Below are positions 54,641 to 64,000 of a stretch of 64,000 bases of DNA, piece by piece. The stretch lies in contig OX439006.1 in NCBI GenBank assembly GCA_949316495.1, positions 49,641,939 to 49,705,938 of the forward strand. The letters run 5' to 3'. Position 1 is the first letter of the stretch. Each line of letters starts with the position of its first letter. The translations under genes were made by a program, and so were the position numbers. Origin of the DNA: Amphiduros pacificus (taxonomy: Eukaryota; Annelida; Polychaeta; Phyllodocida; Hesionidae). The notes under the pieces are model-generated. The model saw nothing but the letters and a program-made list of their open reading frames with translations, did no database searches and was not told the origin of the DNA.

Positions 54641-55240
54641 TACACGCCACTGTTTATGTAAGGTTATATGACCTATCCTGCAACGTATATATCAGTTTAC
54701 ATGATATATAGAAGAGCTATCCTCCACTGGATATGTCAGTTTAAGTGATGTATACAGGGCTTAATTATACTGTTTATATGATATTTAAGGACCCTATCCT
54801 CTGTTGTATATTCCAGTTTATATGATATTTTCAGGACCTATCCTCTGTTGTATATGCCAGCTTATATGATATATACAGGACCTTTCTCCGACTGTATATG
54901 TCAGTTTATATGATATATACAGGACCTATCTCCGACTGTATATGTCAGTTTATATGATATATACAGGACCTATCTCCGACTGTATATGTCAGTTTATATG
55001 ATATATACAGGACCTATCTCCGACTGTATATGTCAGTTTATATGATATATAAAGGACCTATCTCCCACTGTATATGCTAGTTTATGTGATATTTACAGGA
55101 CCTTTCCCCCCGCTGTTTATGCCAGTTTATTTGATACAAGAATTTATCCCCACAGAATATGCCAGTTTATGTGATGTTTACAGGACCTATCTTCCACTGT
55201 ATATGTAAGTTTATTCTACCTTTAAAAGACCTTTCCTGAA
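54640..55240. repeat. 44-bp minisatellite
   Basis: Units of GACCTATCTCCGACTGTATA followed by TGTCAGTTTATATGATATATACAG; four near-identical copies at about 54,870-55,050 and more diverged ones on both sides, roughly a dozen in all. Confidence 0.88.
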
Positions 55241-56529
55241 TTATAAATGTCAGTTTATTTACCAGCACAATATGTAATTACCCCCAAAATGTACCACAAA
55301 TATAACATTTTAAATTTATTATTGACAAACAACATAGCAAAAACTGATAAACAAGCCAGCTATCCTGAAAATATGCATATCGAAGGTTATATTTGTTGAC
55401 CTTTTATATTAGGCCCTTTTTCAGATTTTAAGAGGCTCTGCCTGTAAAAACCTGCAAAATCTGCAAAATGTGGCGAAGGGTGTTCTCACAGATCAAGACA
55501 AGCCATATGTCATTTGAAAGGGTAGGGTCTAACTAAGATTTTTGCCAAGGGATTTTTTTCAGAAATTGATGGTTGCCATGGGAACATCATTTAAACACCC
55601 CAAAGTCAGGGTACCCCTTTTTAACAAAAAACACACTTTTGAAAAATAAAAATCCCCAAATTCTGCAATATTTGCATCAAAATATTTCTTAATGAAATTG
55701 TATTGATCTATGATGCATGTATTTATTATATAGGACCAGTCTTTAGATTTTCATATTTGACCTTTACTTGACCCTTGACCTCATTAAATCCATACAGTGG
55801 TGTCCCCTGGTGGCCATGTTAGGAACTAGAGCCAAAATGTGAAAAACAAGGCAAGTTTATGGACATTTTTCTCCCAAGGCCAGCCAGATCCAGAAGTCTC
55901 ACTATTATGGCAATATAGAACAACACCTATATTACCAACATCAACAATAAAATTCGCGGGAACTTTAAAAAAAAAAATTTTAAACCCCGAGGAAAAAATG
56001 AAAAATCAAATTTGTCATTTTTGATATTCAATAAACAATACAAGTAAAACAGGCTCACAAGACACCTAAATCACATGGGAAATGAACATAATCTCACACA
56101 ATCACACCTGAGGGGCTCTAGTCGATGTTGGTAAAACAAAACATATTCAAGGTCAAAGGTCAAAGTCAAGGTCATGCATCAAATGTTTGGCATTTTTCTC
56201 ATTTTTACTGATTTTTGTGAATAATGAACAAATATTATGAAACAAAAACATATACAATTTAATGAGATGTTTGATTTAATCAAGTTAGATTGGTTATAAC
56301 AGATCTGTAAAATATTTCTGTATAGATTTTAAACTTAAAGAACATGTTTTTTTCAAATTATTGTCCAAGGTCGTTGGCGCAAATCTGCACAGGGTCATCT
56401 GTTTTTCAAAAATAGCATTTTCATCAAAATTTGACATATTCGACCTCCATGATCTCAGTGACAAATAATGTGAATATACTAGCTAACTGGTGTACATTAT
56501 TCAACACAACCTCCTCTTCAATGTCCGAT

Positions 56530-57450
56530 TCCCAAACCATTTACTATTAACTATGTTGCTATGGTAACCATGTAATCAAAATACCTTGTCCTCAATTCAG
56601 TCCAATTTTTCGAATTTTGATGATTTTTGCAATGTTTTGCATTGCAGTTACTCATTATAATGGCATTGATTGAACAAACTATGTTATCTATAATGGTACA
56701 CATAGGTCATGCCCTTATTTTACATACAGAACATATTTCAGATCAAATGTGTTGCTATGGTAACCAGGTGATGCAATTACCTTGTCACTCACTCAGACTG
56801 AATTCACCGATTTTGATGATTTTTGTGATATTCAGCAATCTTATTCTGAATGAAAAACAACTTGAATGGACCATTTATATAGTCCCATGTGATAAACACA
56901 GTCCATACCTTTATGTTTCCCACATTGAAAAGTTCAGATCATATGCATTGCTATGGTAACCAGGTTATAAAGATAGCCAGTCCCTGATTCTGACTGACAT
57001 CACCGATTTTGATGATTTTTGAGATATTGAGCATTTTTATTCTTAATGAAAAACAACTTGAATATGTCATTTATATAGTCTGTTTTGATAAACATGCTCC
57101 ATAACTTTATGTTACCCAAATTGAAAAGTTCAGATCAAATGCATTGCTATGGTAACCAGGTGATAAAAATACCTTGTCCCTCACTCAGACTAAATTTACT
57201 GATTTGATGATATTGGGCGATATTCAATATTGTTTTTCTAAATGATAACCAAGTTGAGTATACCAATTTTATAGTCTTTTGTAATAAACATGGCCCATAC
57301 TTTAATATTCCACACATAGAATGTTTGAGATCAAATTAATTGCATGGGTTGCTATGGTAACCAGGTGATGAAATTACTTTGTCCCTCACTCAGACTAAAT
57401 ATACTGATTTTTGATATTTTTCAGCTATATTCAATATTGTTATCCTAAAT
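56530..57450. repeat. ~200-bp tandem units with RFX X-box-like motif, left arm
   Basis: About five units, each with TTGCTATGGTAACCAGGTGAT, ACCTTGTCCCTCACTCAGAC and a CAACTTGAAT..CATTTATATAGTC segment. GTTGCTATGGTAAC at 56,555, 56,751 and 57,348 (ATTGC variants at 56,947 and 57,144) matches the RFX X-box consensus GTTRCCATRGYAAC read on the minus strand. Mirror units lie at 59,500-60,420. Confidence 0.8.
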
Positions 57451-57489
57451 TTAAAAAAAATATAAATCTTTGTAATTGTTGACAGTATG

Positions 57490-58580
57490 TACCGTACTTA
57501 CCCCTGTATAGGACAAGGTTTTTGTTCAAAATCCCTTAGTTAGTGTTTGGGGGGACAATCTTATACACGAGAGCAACGTGTGGACGAGGATTTATGCCCA
57601 AAAATTACGGCACTACGAGTTTTCATTACGAACATTCTTATTTTCGAAATAACGAATATCGGACATAGCGGATTGATTTTAATTGCGTTTTAAATGATAA
57701 ATACAGGTATTTAGCCAATATTATCACAAATTATGCTTAACGTAATACGATGTACGTGACGTCCTTGATCTTAGCGTCTGGGTGCCCATGAGACAAAAGT
57801 GGAGCATGTCAAATTGAACTTTCATATCCGTAGCGGATCGATTTTAATTGCGTTTTAAATGATAAATAAAGGTATGTACTTAATATTATCGCAATTTCTC
57901 CATGTCAAGAATATTTCTCCATGTCCTTGATCTTAGCGTCAAACAAAGCGTTTTCATTATTTATCATTTAAAACGCAATTAAGATCGATCCACAATAATA
58001 TGCAAAACTGTGAACGCTGATAATTGGAATCAATGAAAACAAAGTAAAAACAAAGTATTTCGAAATAATAGACATCGGACGTATCGGATTGATTTTAATT
58101 GCGTTTTAAATGATAAATAAAGGTATTTACCCAATCTTATCACAAATTATGCTTCGCAGGTCGAGAATTTCTCCACGAAGTAAAACGTAACACGATGTAC
58201 GTTCAACGTGACGTCCTTGATCTTAGCGTCAAAACTAACACGTGGTAGAATATTTCTTTGTGTATTATAAGCCATTATAATACACAAGATATTATATTTA
58301 TATCGCTTTTAATTATTATCGTTTATAGCACTCGATCGGCTGTAAATCATCGTGATAATATTGGGTAAATACCTTTACCCACGGCCACAAAAAGTTCAGC
58401 CTACAAAAATTCCTAGACCTACATATTATCATGTTATAGTAAAATAATGTCCAAACATTACTGAATGAAGAAGAAAACAAAGTGTGGCAGTGGACGTGGC
58501 TGAAGCAGTGGAAATGGAGCAGGAGCATTAAGTCAGCTTGTGATGACTTAATAACTATATGGATTTTGGTTTGAGTAAGG
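57490..58580. other. Unpaired middle of fold-back element
   Basis: No gene. A ~40-base phrase with GATTTTAATTGCGTTTTAAA and TGATAAATAAAGGTAT occurs three times directly (about 57,675, 57,840, 58,090) and once inverted (57,955-57,990). The first 70 bases resemble 5348-5430. Several stretches repeat GACGTCCTTGATCTTAGCGTC. Confidence 0.6.
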
Positions 58581-58847
58581 GAGAAGGTAATATCATCACC
58601 TTGTTACCATAGCATTTGCTCTGAATCATTTTGTGTATAATATTAAGGCATAGGTCATTTTATCACAACAGATTTATAGATGGTACATTAACAATATTGA
58701 ATACAAAGGGAAATCAAATAACAATATTGAATACAAAAGGAAACCATCAATAAATGGTAAATTTAGTCTGATTGAGGGACTGGGTAATTTTACCTGATTA
58801 CCATGGCAACATATTTGATCTCAAAATTCTATGTGTGTAGCATCAGG

Positions 58848-59443
58848 GGTGGGAGAGCTCTGAACCAATCTGGGTGGTAATTGAAACATATCTGGGTGGT
58901 ATGACATCATACCATTGTTCTGAACCAATTCTTAACCAATCTGGATGGTTCTGTAATAAACAATTTTTTTATGTCTCACAATAAGCATCAAAATCACATA
59001 ATAATCATCACAAAAATGTACAAAATTCATTTCAGTAGAGTGTGTTAATGAGAGTGTAAATTTTATGATAAATCTAAAACGTTTTTACAGTAATATTTGT
59101 GCCCCCAAGTCGGCACGTTCCTGTGTTAAAATGTGGCAATAATCTAGTTAAAAATCAGTTTCAGATGATCATATACTTATATATGTAACTGATGAGCATG
59201 TTATTTTCTTTAAGATTTGTGTATGAAAGTAGTTATATAAATATTAAAGAATGCAAATTTTTGAGTCAAGCCATTGTTCACCGTATGGCACTGCCCAGAT
59301 ACCACTCAGATTGGCTGCTATTTAGTGTACAGATGTGTTGCGAATGCCCAGAATGACGTCATTTAGCACCCAGATCAGTTGTGAGCATCCAGAATGACAC
59401 GATTTGCTGCACAGATTGGTTCAGAGCTCTCCCACCCCTGAGC
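58848..59443. mobile_element. hAT-like MITE, ~596 bp, inside fold-back element
   Basis: Terminal inverted repeats CAGGGGTGGGAGAGCTCTGA (left) and TCAGAGCTCTCCCACCCCTG (right) extend over about 28 bases with AACCAATCTG. Left flank TGTAGCAT and right flank AGCAGCAA agree at five of eight positions, compatible with an old 8-bp duplication. It interrupts one of the ~200-bp units of the host element. No transposase. A relic of the same family is at 21,540-21,800. Confidence 0.8.
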
Positions 59444-59499
59444 AGCAATGTATGGGCCATGTTCATAATAACAGACTATATAAACGGTACATTCAAGTT

Positions 59500-60420
59500 G
59501 GTTATCATTTAGAATAACAATATTGAATATAGCTGAAAAATGTCAAAAATCAGTATATTTAGTCTGAGTGAGGGACAAAGTAATTTCATCACCTGGTTAC
59601 CATAGCAACCCATGCAATTAATTTGATCTCAAACATTCTATGTGTGGAATATTAAAGTATGGGCCATGTTTATTACAAAAGACTATAAAATTGGTATACT
59701 CAACTTGGTTATCATTTAGAAAAACAATATTGAATATCGCCCAATATCATCAAATCAGTAAATTTAGTCTGAGTGAGGGACAAGGTATTTTTATCACCTG
59801 GTTACCATAGCAATGCATTTGATCTGAACTTTTCAATTTGGGTAACATAAAGTTATGGAGCATGTTTATCAAAACAGACTATATAAATGACATATTCAAG
59901 TTGTTTTTCATTAAGAATAAAAATGCTCAATATCTCAAAAATCATCAAAATCGGTGATGTCAGTCAGAATCAGGGACTGGCTATCTTTATAACCTGGTTA
60001 CCATAGCAATGCATATGATCTGAACTTTTCAATGTGGGAAACATAAAGGTATGGACTGTGTTTATCACATGGGACTATATAAATGGTCCATTCAAGTTGT
60101 TTTTAATTCAGAATAAGATTGCTGAATATCACAAAAATCATCAAAATCGGTGAATTCAGTCTGAGTGAGTGACAAGGTAATTGCATCACCTGGTTACCAT
60201 AGCAACACATTTGATCTGAAATATGTTCTGTATGTAAAATAAGGGCATGACCTATGTGTACCATTATAGATAACATAGTTTGTTCAATCAATGTCATTAT
60301 AATGAGTAATTGCAATGCAAAACATTGCAAAAATCATCAAAATTCGAAAAATTGGACTGAATTGAGGACAAGGTATTTTGATTACCTGGTTACCATAGCA
60401 ACATAGTTAATAGTAAATGG
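59500..60420. repeat. ~200-bp tandem units with RFX X-box-like motif, right arm
   Basis: Mirror of 56,530-57,450, with GGTTACCATAGCAAC or GGTTACCATAGCAAT in each unit (about 59,600, 59,803, 59,997, 60,190, 60,388). Two more diverged units lie at 58,590-58,845 (TTGTTACCATAGCATT and GATTACCATGGCAAC), on the inner side of the MITE, without a left-arm partner. Confidence 0.8.
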
Positions 60421-61639
60421 TTTGGGAATCGGACATTGAAGAGGAGGTTGTGTTGAATAATGTACACCAGTTAGCTAGTATATTCACATTATTTGTCACT
60501 GAGATCATGGAGGTCGAATATGTCAAATTTTGATGAAAATGCTATTTTTGAAAAACAGATGACCCTGTGCAGATTTGCGCCAATGACCTTGGACAATAAT
60601 TTGAAAAAAACATGTTCTTTAAGTTTAAAATCTATACAGAAATATTTTACAGATCTGTTATAACCAATCTAACTTGATTAAATCAAACATCTCATTAAAT
60701 TGTATATGTTTTTGTTTCATAATATTTGTTCATTATTCACAAAAATCAGTAAAAATGAGAAAAATGCCAAACATTTGATGCATGACCTTGACTTTGACCT
60801 TTGACCTTGAATATGTTTTGTTTTACCAACATCGACTAGAGCCCCTCAGGTGTGATTGTGTGAGATTATGTTCATTTCCCATGTGATTTAGGTGTCTTGT
60901 GAGCCTGTTTTACTTGTATTGTTTATTGAATATCAAAAATGACAAATTTGATTTTTCATTTTTTCCTCGGGGTTTAAAATTTTTTTTTTTAAAGTTCCCG
61001 CGAATTTTATTGTTGATGTTGGTAATATAGGTGTTGTTCTATATTGCCATAATAGTGAGACTTCTGGATCTGGCTGGCCTTGGGAGAAAAATGTCCATAA
61101 ACTTGCCTTGTTTTTCACATTTTGGCTCTAGTTCCGAACATGGCCACCAGGGGACACCACTGTATGGATTTAATGAGGTCAAGGGTCAAGTAAAGGTCAA
61201 ATATGAAAATCTAAAGACTGGTCCTATATAATAAATACATGCATCATAGATCAATACAATTTCATTAAGAAATATTTTGATGCAAATATTGCAGAATTTG
61301 GGGATTTTTATTTTTCAAAAGTGTGTTTTTTGTTAAAAAGGGGTACCCTGACTTTGGGGTGTTTAAATGATGTTCCCATGGCAACCATCAATTTCTGAAA
61401 AAAATCCCTTGGCAAAAATCTTAGTTAGACCCTACCCTTTCAAATGACATATGGCTTGTCTTGATCTGTGAGAACACCCTTCGCCACATTTTGCAGGTTT
61501 TTACAGGCAGAGCCTCTTAAGACAAACTGGTTCCTGTCTGAAAAGAAGCTTTCCTGAAAGTGAATAAAATGAATGGGATATTAAGTTATTTTATCTCTAA
61601 TTGGTACACATACAATATTTTCTATCAGGTTCTGTTAGA

Positions 61640-62440
61640 ATATTCCAGACTGGTGAAAGGTCATTGACCTTGTCTGACAAAACGCTATTGGCATTTTGCT
61701 TGACAAACGGTCAGTGCCCTTGCCTAAAATGTATAAAAAGTATAAAAATATTCATTTCTATATTTCCTAATGGTATACAATCATCCTAATCCCATCCCTT
61801 ATAAGAAAAGGTCATTGACCTTACTTATTAACAAACTCATTGACCTTACTTATTAAGAAACAGTAATTGACACTTCAGAGCTATCTGGGGTTTCATATCA
61901 AACCTCTTGTAAGAACAGACCATGCAAAGACTTGTAAAAGGTCATTGACCTTGCTTGTAATCAATTTGTGCTGAAAAGAAACAAAAAATGAAAGGGTCAC
62001 TTGAAGTATTATAATAGTGAGTTTGTCCTTGCTTAATATGCGTCTTTACTTTGTCACTGGCTCCCTTCTGAAAACAGTCACTGGCTCCCTTCTGAAAACA
62101 GTACAAAAACTGTTAAAAGGTCATTGACCTTCCCTTTTATTAATAATTGACCTTACCTGGAAGGTCATTGACCTTCCCTTTTTATCAATTATTGGCCTTT
62201 CCTGGAAACAAACAGTCCTGAAATCTTAAAGAACAGGAATGATTTTAGTACATATATATCCTTGAAAGGTACGTGAAAAGGTCATTGATAACTGGTAAAA
62301 GGTCATCGACCTTGTTTAGTCCTGAAAGAAAAAAATTGAAAGGGACATTTCTTTCATTTGCATGTAATGTGTTTTATCAGGATCCTGATATGAATGGTGC
62401 CCAGCCTGGTAGCTTGGTAAAAGGTCATTGACCTTGCCTG
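61640..62440. promoter_or_regulatory. Cluster of AGGTCA-N1-TGACCT palindromes (nuclear-receptor IR1 sites)
   Basis: AGGTCATTGACCT occurs exactly at 61,658, 61,809, 61,939, 62,118, 62,162 and 62,422; AGGTCATCGACCT at 62,300; and half or partial forms near 61,836, 62,148 and 62,279. An inverted repeat of AGGTCA with one-base spacing is the classical binding site of EcR/USP- and FXR/RXR-type receptors. The surrounding sequence is a loose tandem repeat (CCTGGAAACAAACAGTCCTG near 62,156-62,220 and 62,436-62,460), so the sites may have multiplied with it. No adjacent gene is visible. Confidence 0.6.
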
Positions 62441-63465
62441 GAAACAAGCAGCCCTGAAATGAAAGAAAATACTGGTAGATTACAGTGGATGTCTCTTTGT
62501 TCAAACATTGTCCAAATCATGATGCTGAAAATTCCATGTAGATGGTATCTGGGTTAGGATAAAGTCTGGAAAAATATATATCCAAAATAACAGTTTAAAT
62601 GTCTTTCCTTTGCAAAAGCCTGTAACAGAGTGAGGCTTGTATTACACGTGTCAGCCTCTTGCTGGATGGTGGTTAGCATCCTGTGTAAGCATTTTGTAAA
62701 CATGTCCTAACAGCTTGGGACACAAAGGAAGAATAGCTGTTTTCCCACCACCAAGCCTCTCACCCCTCATTAGTTCTTCTAGGTCACTGCACTAAGGTAC
62801 AATTAATCTTAGAGTAATAGTCAAAAGTTTGGGAAGCAGGGATAATCTCAGGCGGCAACCAAGCTTGGACACAAAGTTATCTCTGATCAGATGTTATCCC
62901 TGTGTTGTGGTTAGCGGCTCTCTCTGTTCTCTGTGGGGTATTTTTCCAACCTCTCCAACTTGTCACCTCAAGCTATATTACTCTAAGAATTAATTAACTC
63001 CTGTTGAGAAAGCCAGCACACTATCATAAAGATTTTATAATTGGTCCAGGATTCTCACTTTAACCTTCTTCAAATCATCACTACAGATTTGCCAAGTATA
63101 GTGATGATCAAGACTGATCTTGAATCTCATCAGATTTAAGTTCAATTCATTTCACTGCATCCCTGTGCTGTCTCACTTGCATCACAAAATATAAATAGCT
63201 ACTGGATGTGGCTGGGATGAGCACTTGATTAACCTTGGTTGTCATGGCGACAGTCTCCATGGGGTATCAAGTGGGGTCAGGGCAAATTGTTGCTGACCCA
63301 ATTTTCAAAAGGCCAGCTACTAATTCACATATGAAGATTTCAAAACAGGGACGAGGGCCCATAGATGAGAAACCCATACCAGGACCTAAAGGCCAGAGGG
63401 TCTGGTGATTAAAACTTGTGGTGCAAGGCTAAAAGACGGCACTTTTTTTATTTTGATATTTTCCC
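62441..63465. other. Spacer, no gene
   Basis: Mixed-composition sequence without a coding frame or recognised repeat. Confidence 0.45.
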
Positions 63466-64000
63466 TGACATACAATCCAAGATTTGTCAATATTTTTGTT
63501 TCTAGTGCATATATATCTCCACTCTAAAAAGTCCTATCAGTATCTATACAACATAACAATCATGAAATAAGAGATATCTAAGAGATCTGAATGTTATATA
63601 ATACCATAAAAGTGTAAAAAACGCCAGGCGCGATTTAGACATTTTATACTCTTTTTGTCACTTACTATCCAAGATTTGCTATTATCTTGGCTTGTAGTGA
63701 AAATTTTTTCAATCTGAAAAGTCCTATCAGTATCTAAACATCATCAGAATCATGAAATAAGAGATATCTAAGAGATCTGAATGTTATATAGTACCATAAA
63801 AGTGTAAAAAACGTCAGGCGCGATTTAGACCTTTTATACTCTTTTTGTCACTTACTATCCAAGATTTACTAATATCTTGGCTTGTAGTGAACATTTTTTC
63901 AATCTGAAAAGTCCTATCAGTATCTAAACATCATAAGATCAGTATCTAAACATCATAAGAATAATGAAATAAGAGATATCTAAGAGATCTGAATGTTATA
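63465..64000. repeat. ~190-bp tandem repeat running off the window
   Basis: Nearly three units sharing AAGAGATATCTAAGAGATCT, CCATAAAAGTGTAAAAAACG and the CAGGCGCGATTTAGAC phrase; unit starts are ~189 and ~213 bases apart, the latter enlarged by a 24-base internal duplication (CAGTATCTAAACATCATAAG). Confidence 0.85.

Larger units (their letters stand above)
55432..61516. mobile_element. 6.1-kb fold-back element with TTAA ends and 2-kb inverted arms
   Basis: Left arm 55,432 to ~57,450 and right arm ~59,500 to 61,516 are near-perfect reverse complements. Both ends are GAGGCTCTGCCTGTAAAAAC, bordered by TTAA (55,428-55,431 and 61,517-61,520); similarity stops exactly at TTAA, as expected for a target duplication of the piggyBac or Kolobok type. 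No transposase or other gene: the open frames in the arms (61 aa, mirrored) show no protein features. The inner part of each arm is a tandem of ~200-bp units. The middle (57,450-59,500) holds unrelated sequence and a MITE. Probably non-autonomous. Confidence 0.8.

Noticed and set aside
55839-61118. 61-aa protein encoded identically in both arms at 55,839-56,024 and 60,933-61,118
   Set aside because: Identity follows from the inverted repeat; composition is non-descript and there is no independent evidence of coding.
55432-61516. Polinton or other capsid-bearing element
   Set aside because: No polymerase, integrase, ATPase or capsid frame is present in the fold-back element.

Overview
The window is animal nuclear DNA. 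It shows an interrupted gene with GT-AG introns, several clades of non-LTR retrotransposons (LINEs), tRNA-derived SINEs, small inverted-repeat DNA elements, long minisatellites and AT-rich spacers. A marine lophotrochozoan, most likely a gastropod mollusc, fits the repeat types and the protease, but this is inference and no species can be named. The only host gene that can be built end to end is a six-exon chymotrypsin/elastase-like serine protease at 40.5-45.0 kb on the plus strand. Almost everything else is repeats.

Layout. 1-10.1 kb is a giant inverted repeat centred near 5,073: two CR1/L2-group LINEs stand head to head, each behind the same ~1.5 kb GC-rich, CCAAT-rich region, with mirrored minisatellite arrays between them. 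The right LINE runs on to 11.9 kb. 14.1-19.7 kb is a damaged I/Nimb-like LINE with a 7-bp target duplication; a nearly identical copy with both reading frames open lies at 48.3-54.2 kb. 21.5-21.8 kb is a relic of an hAT-like MITE. 23.1-25.9 kb is a compact cluster of unrecognised intronless frames that may be a viral fossil. 26.0-28.4 kb holds an L2-like LINE and a SINE nested in a 32-bp minisatellite. 30.4-35.4 kb, on the minus strand, is an AT-rich LINE preceded by an ORF1-like frame (coiled coil plus RRM-like region) fused to a NADAR domain, the most unusual combination here. 35.4-36.2 kb carries a broken, unidentified propeller-like coding fragment. 45.6-46.4 kb is a MITE with a perfect 8-bp duplication. 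46.6-48.3 kb is a second L2-like copy whose (TTA)n tail was the target of the intact I-like LINE. 55.4-61.5 kb is a 6.1 kb fold-back element with TTAA at both ends, 2-kb arms of ~200-bp units that each carry an RFX X-box-like motif, and an hAT-like MITE inside. 61.6-62.4 kb contains at least six perfect AGGTCA inverted repeats spaced by one base. The window ends in a ~190-bp tandem repeat.

How the parts relate. The sequence reads as successive nested insertions. Several tandem or fold-back repeats carry regulatory-looking motifs: nuclear-receptor palindromes, RFX boxes, TATA-initiator core promoters, and splice donors copied ~18 times beside protease exon 3. No operons or prokaryotic signals are present. 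Functions of individual motifs are inferred from sequence only.
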